From positions 50,666-114,665 of the forward strand of contig SCQF01000028.1 of the NCBI GenBank assembly GCA_004321905.1: a stretch of 64,000 nt of DNA, written 5' to 3'. The DNA comes from Verrucomicrobiota bacterium. Lineage in GTDB: Bacteria > Verrucomicrobiota > Kiritimatiellia > CAIQIC01. Shown here in pieces: positions 1 to 8,933 of this stretch. Below the pieces are notes generated by a model. That model had not been told where the DNA came from. It saw only the letters and a program-made list of their open reading frames with translations, and ran no database searches. Position numbers and translations under genes: made by a program. Position 1 is the stretch's first letter; each line of letters starts with the position of its first letter.

Positions 1-492
1 CTCGTCGGGCAATATCAAGGACGCGGCCAAAGCGACGTAGCCGAGCGCGCTGGCTGGAACGCGCTAAAAATCGGCTGGTACTACATGGGTGCCATCGGAC
101 TGACTTTTCTGCTATTTCCACACGGTTACTTCCTGCTCTTCACCGGTCACGCCGGCGGCGCGGTGCAACTCGAAGACGTGCTGCCCGTCGGCCGCTGGAT
201 GCTCGTGATGATGGCCGTCTGGGGCTTGGCCGACGCCGCGAACATCATTCTCTCCAGTGCGCTGCGCGGCGCCGGCGATACGCGTTTCGTCATGCTTTTC
301 TCCTTCATGGCCGGTTGGATCCTCTGGCTGGGCGGCGAGGCGCTGCTACTGCTCGTATTCCACGGCGGCATGCTCGCCGCGTGGGCGTGGCTGGTGGTCT
401 ATGTTTTCATCATGGTCGCCGGGTTCGCGTGGCGCTACCACGCCGGCCATTGGAAGACGATTGACCTACTCGGCCACCAGCCGTCTGCATGA
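1..492 (+). CDS. MATE family efflux transporter, C-terminal part (5' end outside window)
   Basis: The reading frame is open from base 1 (LVGQYQGRGQSDVAERAGWN...) and ends at TGA 490-492, so about 163 C-terminal residues are seen. Hydrophobic helices alternate with short loops. The LVGQYQGRG start and the SSALRGAGDTRF loop are typical of the second half of MATE (NorM-like) cation-coupled multidrug exporters of the inner membrane. Substrate cannot be told. A single 19-bp palindrome lies immediately after the stop. The family assignment is from recognised motifs; the N-terminal half is not visible. Confidence 0.85.
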   Translation, partial: LVGQYQGRGQSDVAERAGWNALKIGWYYMGAIGLTFLLFPHGYFLLFTGHAGGAVQLEDVLPVGRWMLVMMAVWGLADAANIILSSALRGAGDTRFVMLFSFMAGWILWLGGEALLLLVFHGGMLAAWAWLVVYVFIMVAGFAWRYHAGHWKTIDLLGHQPSA

Positions 493-493
493 G

Positions 494-512
494 TTTTCCA
501 AGCCTTGGAAAT
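494..512. repeat. Single palindrome after the MATE gene
   Basis: TTTTCCAAGCCTTGGAAAT starting 2 bases after the stop; no partner 32 bp away. Confidence 0.85.
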
Positions 513-690
513 ATGCCACGACAAGCTCTGCACCACACAAGATTTCGCCTTGCCACGCAAGCGCTTCCTGCGCGACTGCCTCTCACTCAATAGACACGCA
601 CCCTGCGGTACATACGTGAATACGAAACCCGTTCAATAAATACTGTTAGGTGACATCACACCATGCGCACAAAATTGATAGAGGTGCGGT
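512..690. other. Intergenic stretch without recognised gene
   Basis: Together with the following MITE-like element this makes a gap of about 360 bases after the MATE gene. I see no convincing coding frame, RNA gene or promoter here; composition is more AT-rich near 620-680. Confidence 0.5.
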
Positions 691-692
691 TA

Positions 693-849
693 GAGCGTTT
701 CTGGTAATCATGTAGCGCAGCTGCTGCGAACCAAACGTGATGTTGGCCACGCGTCACGTAGAAGCGACCTCCGGTCGCTTTTCCTGGTGCGGACGGAGTC
801 CGCATCTACGCCGGGGCTTCAGCCGGCCACATCATTTATGGAAACGCTC
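693..849. mobile_element. MITE-like element, copy 1 (157 bp, TA-flanked)
   Basis: Starts GAGCGTTTC and ends GAAACGCTC (perfect 9-bp terminal inverted repeat, weaker matching for about 24 bp), with TA directly outside both ends (691-692, 850-851). A near-identical copy of the same length lies at 13933-14089. Inside are two short hairpins (AGCGACC/GGTCGCT and GCGGAC/GTCCGC). No coding capacity. TA duplication is the hallmark of IS630/Tc1-mariner transposition, so a non-autonomous derivative of such an element is the likely identity; no transposase is present in the window. Confidence 0.8.
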
Positions 850-851
850 TA

Positions 852-1034
852 GTGATCGTTATCATTCTAGTTGTGGCGGCGCCGATTCTCCGTGTCATTT
901 ACGGACAGTCCATCCGGCAGTGGGAACGCGGAATTTTTGAGTGGCTTGGCATCAACCCCAAATTGGGTTGGATATTGTGTGGTGTGCTGAGCTTTAGTCT
1001 CGTGGTGTTGCGCTTTCGCCGTGAAGACAGATAA
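852..1034 (+). CDS. Small hypothetical membrane protein, possibly truncated
   Basis: GTG-initiated frame of 60 residues with two hydrophobic segments (about residues 2-16 and 38-53) and a basic tail ending RFRREDR. It begins on the base after the TA that closes the MITE-like element, so its original promoter or N-terminus may have been displaced by the insertion. No Shine-Dalgarno other than element sequence. Not recognised; it may be a remnant or a genuine small membrane protein. Confidence 0.35.
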   Translation: MIVIILVVAAPILRVIYGQSIRQWERGIFEWLGINPKLGWILCGVLSFSLVVLRFRREDR

Positions 1035-1167
1035 ACAGATGATATGAGTTTTGCATTACGAAAGTTGTGATCTAACAAATCGCTGTAGGCAACGCGGGAT
1101 GGCGTCTCCAGTTCTGCTTCGCGGTTCGCAGCATTTGGTTCCGCGTGCCTGAGCTTTGTCGTTGGCC

Positions 1168-1186
1168 CGTTTCAAACCTTGGAAAC
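1168..1186. repeat. Single palindrome upstream of the toroid-protein gene
   Basis: GTTTCAAACCTTGGAAAC, one left-arm mismatch. Confidence 0.75.
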
Positions 1187-1269
1187 TGAACCTTTTGCCA
1201 CCCGCGCACGCTTATTTCACGGCGCTTGATTCCGGCGGTTATTCCGGTATTTTGCGCACGGAGAAAATC

Positions 1270-2427
1270 ATGAAAAAAACCTTGGGCCTGTTATTGCTGT
1301 CGCTCGGTCTCGGCGCGAATGCCGCCGAACTGAAAATCACGAGCACCACCTCCGACGCGGGCGCGGTGCCGCTGACGCTCCAGAACGAGGCGCGCGCGGC
1401 GCTCAATCGCGGTATGCGTTGGCTCGAAGCCAAGCAACAGGCCGACGGCCACTGGTCGAACGCCGACTTCCCCGCGCTGACGGCCCTACCCCTGTGGGCC
1501 TTGACCAAAGGCGGCACAGAAAACAAAGCGGCCATTGCCAACGCCAAAAAATATATTTTGAGCTGTGTCCACGAGAACGGCGCGATCTTCCGCGAGCCCA
1601 AGGCCAAACAAAAGGGTGGCGGGTTGGCGAACTATAACACCGCCATTTGCATGGTGGCGTTGCATCTGCTCAACGACCCGGCGCTCGCGCCCGTTGTGCT
1701 CAAGGCACGCAACTTCATCGCCGGCACGCAATACATGGGTAGCGATGAATATCGCGGCGGCATGGGCTACGATGCCGAGACCGGTCGCGCCTATGCCGAT
1801 CTTTCCAATTCCTACATGGCCTACGAAGCGATGCGGCTGACCCAAACGGTCGAGGATTTACGCAAAAGCGGCGAGCAGCGCGCCAATCTCGACTGGCAGG
1901 CCGCCGCCGATTTCGTCACGCGCATTCAGAACAAAGCCAGCACGCCGAACGATCCCAACGCCGGCGGCTTCGCCTATAAGCCCGGCGCGAGCAATGCCGG
2001 TGCCACCACCAACGCGGCGGGCGAGATTCAGTTGCGTTCCTATGGCAGCATGACCTACGCGGGCCTGTTGAGCCTGATCTACGCCGATGTGGACCGCAAA
2101 GACCCGCGCGTACAGTCGGCCTTCAACTGGGCCGCGCACAACTGGTCGCTGGACCAAAACCCCGGCATGGGCCAGCAAGGGCTGTACTATTTTTATAACG
2201 TGCTCGCCAAAGCGCTCGCCGTCCACGGCACCGAACAAGTGCCCACCGCCGCCGGTGCCGTTGGCTGGCGCGTCGAAGCGATCAAGAAGCTGATCGGCCT
2301 GCAAAAGATCGAAGCCGAGACCGGCCACGGCTACTGGGTCAACGTCGAGAACCGCTGGATGGAAGGCGATAGGGTGCTCGTCACCGCCTATGCCCTCATC
2401 GCTCTCGAAACGGCGCTCGGCGAGTGA
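1270..2427 (+). CDS. Secreted prenyltransferase/squalene-oxidase-repeat (alpha/alpha toroid) protein
   Basis: 385 residues. ATG at 1270 is preceded by GGAGA at good spacing and gives a clean signal peptide (MKKTLGLLLLSLGLGANAA), so it is preferred to the longer frame from 1156. The mature part contains toroid repeats of the squalene-cyclase/terpene-cyclase superfamily, for example RWLEAKQQADGHWSN, YGSMTYAGLLSLIYAD and DRVLVTAYALIALE. The cyclase catalytic DXDD motif is not seen, so this is probably a non-catalytic or differently active periplasmic member rather than a hopene cyclase. Stands alone; a hairpin repeat follows the stop. Confidence 0.75.
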   Translation: MKKTLGLLLLSLGLGANAAELKITSTTSDAGAVPLTLQNEARAALNRGMRWLEAKQQADGHWSNADFPALTALPLWALTKGGTENKAAIANAKKYILSCVHENGAIFREPKAKQKGGGLANYNTAICMVALHLLNDPALAPVVLKARNFIAGTQYMGSDEYRGGMGYDAETGRAYADLSNSYMAYEAMRLTQTVEDLRKSGEQRANLDWQAAADFVTRIQNKASTPNDPNAGGFAYKPGASNAGATTNAAGEIQLRSYGSMTYAGLLSLIYADVDRKDPRVQSAFNWAAHNWSLDQNPGMGQQGLYYFYNVLAKALAVHGTEQVPTAAGAVGWRVEAIKKLIGLQKIEAETGHGYWVNVENRWMEGDRVLVTAYALIALETALGE

Positions 2428-2432
2428 GAACA

Positions 2433-2455
2433 AGCCGGGGTCACCGACCCCGGCT
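2433..2455. repeat. REP-like hairpin after the toroid-fold gene
   Basis: Perfect 10-bp inverted repeat (AGCCGGGGTC / GACCCCGGCT) with a 3-base loop, followed by a second imperfect GTAGCCGG/CCGGC structure up to about 2512. There is no T-run, so it is a REP-type palindrome rather than a clear intrinsic terminator, although it may protect the 3' end. Confidence 0.55.
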
Positions 2456-2525
2456 ACAGAAAACGGCCATCGCTCCGCTGCTGTAGCCGGCCTCGGTGCA
2501 GCCGGCGAGTGAGCGTCAACGGACA

Positions 2526-2576
2526 GTTTCCAAGGCTTGGGAAAAGGACTGGTTTGATTTTCCAAGCCTTGGAAAC
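2526..2576. repeat. Palindrome pair A (centres 2535/2567, spacing 32)
   Basis: Two copies of TTTCCAAGSCTTGGAAA; the first has an extra G for A (CTTGGGAAAA). Lies between the convergent toroid-protein and RND-pump genes. Confidence 0.9.
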
Positions 2577-2584
2577 TTTGTGGG

Positions 2585-5500
2585 TCATTCCAGATCGGTG
2601 CGCGTTTTGAAAAAGCGCTCCTGGATTTTTTCCATGTAGAGGTAGATGCCCGGCGTTACGAACAGCGTGATGAGTTGGGCAAACACCATGCCACCGACGA
2701 CGACCAACCCTAGCGGTTTGCGGCTGGAGGCATCCGCGCCGTAGCCGAGCGCGATGGGCATGGCGCCAAGAATCGCGCACAGACCGGTCATCAAGATCGG
2801 GCGGAAACGGACAACACACGCATCATGAATCGCGTCGTAAGCGTTCATGCCCTCACGCCGGCGTTGCTCGGCAAAGTCCACCATCAAAATACCGTTCTTG
2901 GTGATCAGCCCGAGCAAAACGAACACACCGATATAGGCATAGAGCGAAAGCTCACTGCCGAACGCGAACAACGTCAGAAAACCGCCAAAGACCGCGACCG
3001 GCAGCGTGGTGAGAATCGTGAAGGGGTGGATGTAGCTCTCGTAGAGGATGCCCAACACGATGTATTTCAGGAAGATCGCAATCAATAGCAGCACACCGAG
3101 ACTGGCGATGGACTTCTTGAATTCCAAGGCGTCACCAATGAATTTCCCTTCCACGCCGGGCGGAATGAGCTTTTCGGCGCGGTCTTCGATGGCCTTGGTA
3201 ATGTAGCCGAGCGGGACGCCGGGCCAGATACTGAACGAGATGGTCGCCGCTTCGTGTTGATTGGCATGCGGAACGTTCTGGGGACTCGCTTCTTCCGTCC
3301 ATTTGACCAGCGATTTGAGCGGCGTCAAACCACCACTGAGCGGTGAGCGCAGGTAGAGCAAGCCGAGGTTTTCCGGTAGGCGCTGGTTGATCTTTTCAAT
3401 TTCCGGGATCACCTGATATTGATCCTGATCGGTGGTGAACTGCGTCACATAGCCACCGGCGAAGGCAAGCGCGAGCGCCTGCTCGATGGAGGCGGCGCTA
3501 ATGCCGAGTGCGGAAGCGCGATCACGGTCGAGCGCGACGTTGAGGCGCGGCATGTTGAGTTTGACACTGTTTTGCACAGCGAACGGCACAATGCCGGGAA
3601 TTTGCCGCATGTCCCGTTCGAGTTGGAGACCGGTAGCATAGACGGTCTCGCGGTCGAGACCAGTGAGCATATAGGCATAGTCGCTACCCATCTGGGTGGA
3701 CTCGGCACCGGAACTGATCTTGAGGACGGGCATCGCCCGCAGGGCCACGATACCTTCCGGGAAGCCGGCGAGCTTACCCATGTATTGCTGCACAAGTTGC
3801 TCAATCGGCGGGCGCTCATGCGCAGACTTGAGGCGGATGAAGACGAACCCGATGCTTTGATCGGCGCCGGGCTGATAGCCGGTGACACTGCCGAGCTGGC
3901 GCACGGCAGGTTCTTGTTTAAGCAGGGCAACAACCTTCGACTGGTAAGTCTGCATCTGTTCGGTCGAAGCACCTTGCGGCATGATCATGGCGCCGAAGAT
4001 GAAGGAGCTATCGCCAGGCGGCAGGAAGGAAGATGGAAGAAAGAAATAGAGAATGCCTGCGCCAAGAATACAGGTGATCCACATGACCACCGCGAGCCAC
4101 TTGTGACGGAGTTGCCAGTGCAGGGCCACCCCGTAGCCGCGGATGAGTCGCCCGATACTATTCGTGATCCAGAGTTGCACGCGATTGGGCGCTTTCTCGT
4201 GATGCAAAATATGCGCGCACATCATCGGCGAAAGCGTCAGCGCGAGAATAGTCGAGACGATGATGGCAAAGATGACCGTCATCGCAAATTCATTCAGGTT
4301 ACGACCGACCGCGCCTTCCATGAACACCAGCGGCATGAAGACGATGATCAGCGCCGCGCTGGTGGAGAGAACGGTGAAGGAGATTTCCTTCATGCTCTGC
4401 AACGCCGCCGGAATCGGCTTCTTCCCCTCCTCCAAATGGCGGACGGTGTTTTCCAACACGACAATCGCGTCATCCACGAGGAAGCCCACGGCCAGGACGA
4501 TGCCCATCAAAGAAAGGGTATCAATGTTGAATTTGCTCGGCAGCATGAGCACCATCGTGCCGAGCAGCGAAATCGGCAGCACAATACTGGGGATGACCGT
4601 CTCGCGAATCCGACCGAGGAAGAAGAAGATCACCAATACAACGAGAATCAGGGCAATGACCACCGTCACCTCGACATCATGCAAGGATTCACGGATCGGG
4701 TCGGCACCATTGTGGAGCACATCAATCTCGACCGAACCCGGTAATTCGCGTTTGGCGACATCGAGCGCCTGCGTAATCTTGTCACCGACCTCGACCGTGT
4801 TCGCACCGCTGGCACGCGAGACCGCCATGACCACGCACTTGTCGGTGTCCGGCACACCGGGTTTGGTGTATCGAATGTTGACCAGATCGTTAGCGATGCT
4901 GTCCACGCAACTCGCCACATCCTTCAGGCGGACGGGCGCGCCGGCGCGCTGGGCAATAATCAGTTCACCGAACTCACGACCCGTACGGAGCTGCCCCTGC
5001 GGCTCGACGACATAGGTCCGCATGGTGCCGTTGAGCGTGCCGCCGGGGATGTTGACCGTACCGGCTTGCAGCGCCCGCGCCAGTTCATCCACACCGATCT
5101 GGTAGGCCGCCAACTTGGCCGGGCTGAACTGTACGCGCACGGCGCGTTTCGCGCCGAACACCTGCACCTGCGAAACGCCCTCGATCATACTCAGCTTGCG
5201 CGCGATGATATGGCTCGCATAGTCGTTGAGGTCACCGTGCGTCAGCGTGTCGGAATGCACCATGATGTAGTAGATCGGCTGATCCGACGGATTGAATTTT
5301 TTGTAGGTCGGCGGATTCGGCAGATCCTTGGGCAGATTGTTCTGCGCACGGGTGATCGCCGCCTGGACGTCCGGCGCCACCAAGTCCACGTTCCGGTTCA
5401 GGCTGAAGGTCAGGTTGATCGTGCTCATGCCCTGCTTATTGTCCGAGAGCATGGACTGCAGACCGTTAATCTGTGTGAATTCGTTTTCCAAGGGCAGTGC

Positions 5501-5689
5501 GACGGCGCTAGCCATCGTCGCCGGACTGGCACCCGGGTAGTACACCGTGACCTGAATGACGGGATAGTCCACCGTCGGCAGGCTGTTCACCGGCAGGCGT
5601 AGGTAGGCCCAAGCGCCGGCGACGACCATCAAGGTCGTCATGAGGGTCGTCGCTATCGGGCGACGGACAAAGATTTCAGAAAAGCTCAC
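2585..5689 (-). CDS. RND multidrug efflux pump, inner-membrane permease (MdtB/MdtC/AcrB type)
   Basis: 1034 residues, the full usual length for the hydrophobe/amphiphile efflux family. N-terminus MSFSEIFVRRPIATTLM is classic. Twelve membrane segments with two large periplasmic loops are expected; the proton-relay Asp pair is visible in VGFLVDDAIVV (about residue 400). Last gene of the marR-tolC-adaptor-pump operon, 40 bases behind the adaptor, with one palindrome in that gap. Exports drugs or other amphiphiles using the proton gradient together with the two preceding gene products. Overall form is closest to MdtB/MdtC; the substrate is unknown. Confidence 0.95.
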   Translation of the reverse strand: MSFSEIFVRRPIATTLMTTLMVVAGAWAYLRLPVNSLPTVDYPVIQVTVYYPGASPATMASAVALPLENEFTQINGLQSMLSDNKQGMSTINLTFSLNRNVDLVAPDVQAAITRAQNNLPKDLPNPPTYKKFNPSDQPIYYIMVHSDTLTHGDLNDYASHIIARKLSMIEGVSQVQVFGAKRAVRVQFSPAKLAAYQIGVDELARALQAGTVNIPGGTLNGTMRTYVVEPQGQLRTGREFGELIIAQRAGAPVRLKDVASCVDSIANDLVNIRYTKPGVPDTDKCVVMAVSRASGANTVEVGDKITQALDVAKRELPGSVEIDVLHNGADPIRESLHDVEVTVVIALILVVLVIFFFLGRIRETVIPSIVLPISLLGTMVLMLPSKFNIDTLSLMGIVLAVGFLVDDAIVVLENTVRHLEEGKKPIPAALQSMKEISFTVLSTSAALIIVFMPLVFMEGAVGRNLNEFAMTVIFAIIVSTILALTLSPMMCAHILHHEKAPNRVQLWITNSIGRLIRGYGVALHWQLRHKWLAVVMWITCILGAGILYFFLPSSFLPPGDSSFIFGAMIMPQGASTEQMQTYQSKVVALLKQEPAVRQLGSVTGYQPGADQSIGFVFIRLKSAHERPPIEQLVQQYMGKLAGFPEGIVALRAMPVLKISSGAESTQMGSDYAYMLTGLDRETVYATGLQLERDMRQIPGIVPFAVQNSVKLNMPRLNVALDRDRASALGISAASIEQALALAFAGGYVTQFTTDQDQYQVIPEIEKINQRLPENLGLLYLRSPLSGGLTPLKSLVKWTEEASPQNVPHANQHEAATISFSIWPGVPLGYITKAIEDRAEKLIPPGVEGKFIGDALEFKKSIASLGVLLLIAIFLKYIVLGILYESYIHPFTILTTLPVAVFGGFLTLFAFGSELSLYAYIGVFVLLGLITKNGILMVDFAEQRRREGMNAYDAIHDACVVRFRPILMTGLCAILGAMPIALGYGADASSRKPLGLVVVGGMVFAQLITLFVTPGIYLYMEKIQERFFKTRTDLE

Positions 5690-5711
5690 GGTTTGCTCCG
5701 TTTCTCAATCG

Positions 5712-5730
5712 TTTTCCAACCCTTGGAAAT
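5712..5730. repeat. Single palindrome between adaptor and RND pump genes
   Basis: TTTTCCAACCCTTGGAAAT; fills much of the 40-base gap within the efflux operon and touches the adaptor stop codon. Confidence 0.85.
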
Positions 5731-6881
5731 TATTTCTTTGCGCCGTGTCCGCCCGGCGCGCCCGCCGGCGGTACTTTGGCAACATCCATCACCGGCGCAC
5801 CGGGGAACAGCATCAACTGGCCCAGCACGACGACGTTTTCATCGCCGTTGACGCCCGCAACAATTTGCAACAAATCGTTGTAACGCACGCCGGTTTTGAC
5901 CGGGCGCAGATCGGCGGTGCTGTCCGGCTTGGCGACGAAGAGATACGGCCCTTGCTTGCCGAACTGCACCGCGCCTTCCGGTACCATCACCGCGTCGTGG
6001 AGCATACCGGCGATGATGCGCACTTCGATGAACTGGCGCGCCCAAAGTTTCAGCTTCGGGTTGGGCAGTTGACCGCGTAGGCGGATCGTACCGGTCTGCT
6101 GATCCACGGCGTTATCCAGGAAGGTGAGCGTACCGGTGTAGTGGTTGGTGTCGCCGCGCGGAATGATATCGAGCTTGATCGGATCGGTCGCCATGACCTG
6201 TCGCAGCATCAGCAGATATTCTTCCGAGATGGAAAACTCGATGTCCAACGGGTCGTAGCTGCGGATATTCGTCAGGCGCGATTGGCCGGCGGCGACCAAG
6301 TTGCCATCGTCCACGTAACGCTTGGAACAGACGCCGGCGAGCGGCGCAGTGACGGTGCAGCGTTCCAGATTGAGGCGGGCGAGCGCCAACTGCGCTTCGT
6401 CGGCTTTGAGTTGCGCGGCAACGGCGGCCTCCTTGGTTTTGAGCGTGTCGAAATCTTCCTGGGAGACAAGTTTCTTGGCGAGCAGCGGCTGGGTACGCTC
6501 CAGTGTCAGGCGGGCGAGTTCCGAGTTCGCGCGATCCGCCGCCACCGCGCCTTCGGCCTGCTGCACGCGCGATTCATAGTCACGCGGATCAATCAAAAAC
6601 AGCGGCTGGCCGTTGGTCACCACCGCGCCATCCTGAATGAATGTTTTGACGAGTTGCCCCGAAACTTGTGGAATGATGTCCACACTTTCGCGGTCTTCGG
6701 TCATGCCGAACGCGCTGATGATCACTGGCGTTTCCATTTTTAGCGCCGGCGTCAGCTTGACCGGCATAACCATTTTGTGTGGCGCGCTATCGTGCTTGCC
6801 GCAACCCAAGCCAACGAGCAATAATGCCGCCAAGGTCAGCCCCACCCTGCCGTTCCATTTTTTCGTGCTATCCATGTTCAT
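5730..6881 (-). CDS. RND efflux periplasmic adaptor (membrane fusion protein)
   Basis: 383 residues with an N-terminal hydrophobic segment ending LVGLGCGKHD, a slightly atypical lipobox. The order is the usual one: short beta strand (VDIIPQVSGQLVKTFIQDGAVV), alpha-hairpin coiled coil with many Ala/Leu/Glu residues, lipoyl-like half motif (CTVTAPLAGVCSKRYVDDGN), beta-barrel and membrane-proximal domains. Its start overlaps the stop of the upstream tolC-type gene in an ATGA, indicating translational coupling. Bridges the pump and the outer-membrane channel. MdtA-like by neighbourhood. Confidence 0.93.
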   Translation of the reverse strand: MNMDSTKKWNGRVGLTLAALLLVGLGCGKHDSAPHKMVMPVKLTPALKMETPVIISAFGMTEDRESVDIIPQVSGQLVKTFIQDGAVVTNGQPLFLIDPRDYESRVQQAEGAVAADRANSELARLTLERTQPLLAKKLVSQEDFDTLKTKEAAVAAQLKADEAQLALARLNLERCTVTAPLAGVCSKRYVDDGNLVAAGQSRLTNIRSYDPLDIEFSISEEYLLMLRQVMATDPIKLDIIPRGDTNHYTGTLTFLDNAVDQQTGTIRLRGQLPNPKLKLWARQFIEVRIIAGMLHDAVMVPEGAVQFGKQGPYLFVAKPDSTADLRPVKTGVRYNDLLQIVAGVNGDENVVVLGQLMLFPGAPVMDVAKVPPAGAPGGHGAKK

Positions 6882-8335
6882 AATTTTCCTTTTTCCATCG
6901 GCGTAGCGCCAGTCGGCCTATCAAGATTATCTTTTTCCAGTGAGCCGCTGACGAAGGCCAGATTCGCCAGCGCGGTGAAGGCTTCCTGCCGCGCCGCGAT
7001 GTGCTGACTGCGCGCCTGCGCCAATTGGCTCTCCGCTCCCAAGAGATCCAGAATGCTTTTGAGACCGGCCTTATAGCTATCCAGCGCCAAATCATAGGCC
7101 GCCTGCGAACTGCGGAGCGCCGCGCCGCTGAACTGGAATTTTTTCAGCGCTGTGGCATAGGTTTGATGCCCGTTCCAGACCTCCGCGCTGGCGGCCAATT
7201 CCGCCTGCTGGAGCTGGCTGCGCACCGACTCCGCTTGCGCCTGCGCCGCCCGTTTGGCGTTGATCGTTTGCAGTCCATCAAAAAAGGTCCATTGCAAACT
7301 AAGGCCGCCGGCATACGACCAATCGTTGTCCGGTTGGAACTGGCCGCTCCAGCGTTCGTTATAATCACGGCTGGCCCGGCCGGTGGCATAGAGGTTGGGC
7401 CACTGCTGCGCGCCAGCCACGGTGATGGCGGCTTCGCTGGCAGCGAGTCGCGCGCGCAAGGCGGCGATGTCCGGCCGCCGTTGGAGCGCCTCGTCAATCA
7501 GTTGCGACAGGTGTTGCGTATCCGGCGCCACCGGCAAATCGTTGGTCGGCGCGATCACTTTCACGGGCGCATCCGCCGGTATACCGAGCGCCTGCGTGAG
7601 CGCGGACTGCGCGGTCTTCAGCGCGCCTTCGGCGCTCGCTTGACCGAGCAGCGCTTGATCGGCGAGTGCCTGCGCCTGAAGCACTTCCAGTTCGTTGCCG
7701 ACACCGTTGGCCTGCCGCAGTTTCGCGGCTTCCAGCGCCGTTTGCGCGTCCTGCACCTGCGCCTGTGCGGCTTCCAACCCGGCCTGTGCGCTGACCACGC
7801 CAAAATAGGCGTTTTGGACGGCAAGCAATACCGCTTGCAGCGTGCGATTGAAGGTGAAATTTGCCGCATACACGGTCTGTAACGCCTGTTCCACCGCCGC
7901 GCTACGTCCACCGCCGAAGTTGATGATCAGATAATTCAACTGCAAAGCCGGCCCGTATTGCAAATAGTCCGAGCTGAGCGTGTCCGGATTGGCGTCCGTA
8001 CGGGCGCGCGATACATTGCCCGCCGCGGTGAGTGTCGGCAGAAAATAGCCCCGCGCCTGCGCGACTTGCGCCGCCGCCACGCGCGCATCGTTCCACGCCT
8101 TGCGGGTGGCCGGATTATTTTGCAACGCCAGATCGGCCAGTTCGGCCAGCGACTGCGGTTTGGGAAAATCGGGCTGCCGTGCGCGGATTTCCTGCCATGT
8201 CTTTTCCGTTGCTTGCGCCGCCCGCGGCGGCGACCACGGCGTCGCGACCGAAGCCGGCGCCGACGCCGACCTGCATCCCGCCAGCAAAACCAAGACTCCG
8301 GCAGCCACCCCACACGCCCAAAAATAATTTTTCAT
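6878..8335 (-). CDS. TolC/NodT-family outer-membrane efflux lipoprotein
   Basis: 485 residues. Signal peptide with a good lipobox (VLVLLAGC) and the duplicated outer-membrane efflux repeat: an N-terminal half including LADLALQNNPATRKAWND and a second half with IDEALQRRPDIAALRARLAASEAAI, the signature of NodT-type channel lipoproteins. Forms the trimeric outer-membrane duct for the RND pump. Overlaps both neighbours by ATGA (marR upstream, adaptor downstream), so the four genes form one tightly coupled operon. Confidence 0.93.
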   Translation of the reverse strand: MKNYFWACGVAAGVLVLLAGCRSASAPASVATPWSPPRAAQATEKTWQEIRARQPDFPKPQSLAELADLALQNNPATRKAWNDARVAAAQVAQARGYFLPTLTAAGNVSRARTDANPDTLSSDYLQYGPALQLNYLIINFGGGRSAAVEQALQTVYAANFTFNRTLQAVLLAVQNAYFGVVSAQAGLEAAQAQVQDAQTALEAAKLRQANGVGNELEVLQAQALADQALLGQASAEGALKTAQSALTQALGIPADAPVKVIAPTNDLPVAPDTQHLSQLIDEALQRRPDIAALRARLAASEAAITVAGAQQWPNLYATGRASRDYNERWSGQFQPDNDWSYAGGLSLQWTFFDGLQTINAKRAAQAQAESVRSQLQQAELAASAEVWNGHQTYATALKKFQFSGAALRSSQAAYDLALDSYKAGLKSILDLLGAESQLAQARSQHIAARQEAFTALANLAFVSGSLEKDNLDRPTGATPMEKGKL

Positions 8336-8802
8336 GAAAGCCCCTCACGGCTCGATGCATCGGCCAACCCCTGCACCAGTTTCTCGATCGTCACCAAAAA
8401 ATTCATCCGCTCGGCGCGCGTCAGCCGGCTGAACCAGCGGACCAGGGTCGCCTGCTTTTGACGGCGGGTTGCATCCATACAGCGCCGACCTTTGGCCGTG
8501 AGCGCCACGCGCACCACCCGCCGGTCGGTCTGACTCCGGCGGCGCTGCACCAACCCGCGCCGGGCGAGCCGGTCCACCAACCCGGTCGTGGTGGAACACT
8601 GCAAATGCAAGCGCTCGGCCAAGGCGCACATCGTACACGCCGAACATTCCATCAAATGTTCCAGCGTCCAGAGTTGCGGCAAGGTGACATCGCCCTGCGG
8701 AAAGGAGGTGCGATCGTAGCACGACATCTCACGCCCCAGGCGCGGCAGCAGATGCGTCAACCGTTCGGCAAATTTTTCGACCGATAGACTTGCGCTGCGC
8801 AT
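8332..8802 (-). CDS. MarR-family transcriptional regulator of the efflux operon
   Basis: 156 residues from the ATG at 8800-8802. The frame extends to 9039, but the longer form would translate a palindrome pair and the operator-like repeat, so it is rejected. Winged-helix features: MCALAERLHLQCSTTTGLVDRLARRGLVQR as recognition region and RRSQTDRRVVRVALTAKGR as the wing. Several cysteines (SCYDR, ECSACTMC) are unusual and could sense oxidants or metals (inference). First gene of the efflux operon, and likely autoregulated through the inverted repeat directly upstream. Confidence 0.88.
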   Translation of the reverse strand: MRSASLSVEKFAERLTHLLPRLGREMSCYDRTSFPQGDVTLPQLWTLEHLMECSACTMCALAERLHLQCSTTTGLVDRLARRGLVQRRRSQTDRRVVRVALTAKGRRCMDATRRQKQATLVRWFSRLTRAERMNFLVTIEKLVQGLADASSREGLS

Positions 8803-8804
8803 TT

Positions 8805-8843
8805 TATATTTCGCCTTCCAAAATATTTGACGGGCGAAATATA
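8805..8843. promoter_or_regulatory. Putative MarR operator upstream of the efflux operon
   Basis: Perfect 11-bp inverted repeat TATATTTCGCC (8805-8815) / GGCGAAATATA (8833-8843) with a 17-bp spacer that itself holds an AAAATATTT core. It begins 3 bases upstream of the marR start codon. AT-rich imperfect palindromes at this position are typical MarR autoregulatory sites; binding is inferred. Confidence 0.6.
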
Positions 8844-8882
8844 CCGCGGACACCGCAAAGCGCAAGCGCAAAGACGGTCCAC

Positions 8883-8933
8883 GTTTCCAAGGCCTGGAAA
8901 AACCGCCGCCGCACTTTTCCAAGCCTCGGAAAC
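8883..8933. repeat. Palindrome pair B (centres 8892/8924, spacing 32)
   Basis: TTTCCAAGGCCTGGAAAAA and TTTTCCAAGCCTCGGAAA; each has a single mismatch in the right arm. Lies between the divergent marR and ptsH genes. Confidence 0.9.

Noticed and set aside
1858..2565. 235-codon minus-strand frame over the toroid-fold gene
   Set aside because: Shadow frame that also reads through the REP hairpin and palindrome pair; the plus-strand gene has signal peptide and repeats.
2526..2576. Palindrome pairs as CRISPR arrays
   Set aside because: Repeats are 19-bp palindromes with 13-bp spacers, at most three units per site, scattered over 64 kb and without cas genes.
3419..4744. 441-codon open frame antisense to the RND pump
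   Set aside because: His/Asp/Arg-rich shadow of the pump coding strand; no start signal or family resemblance.
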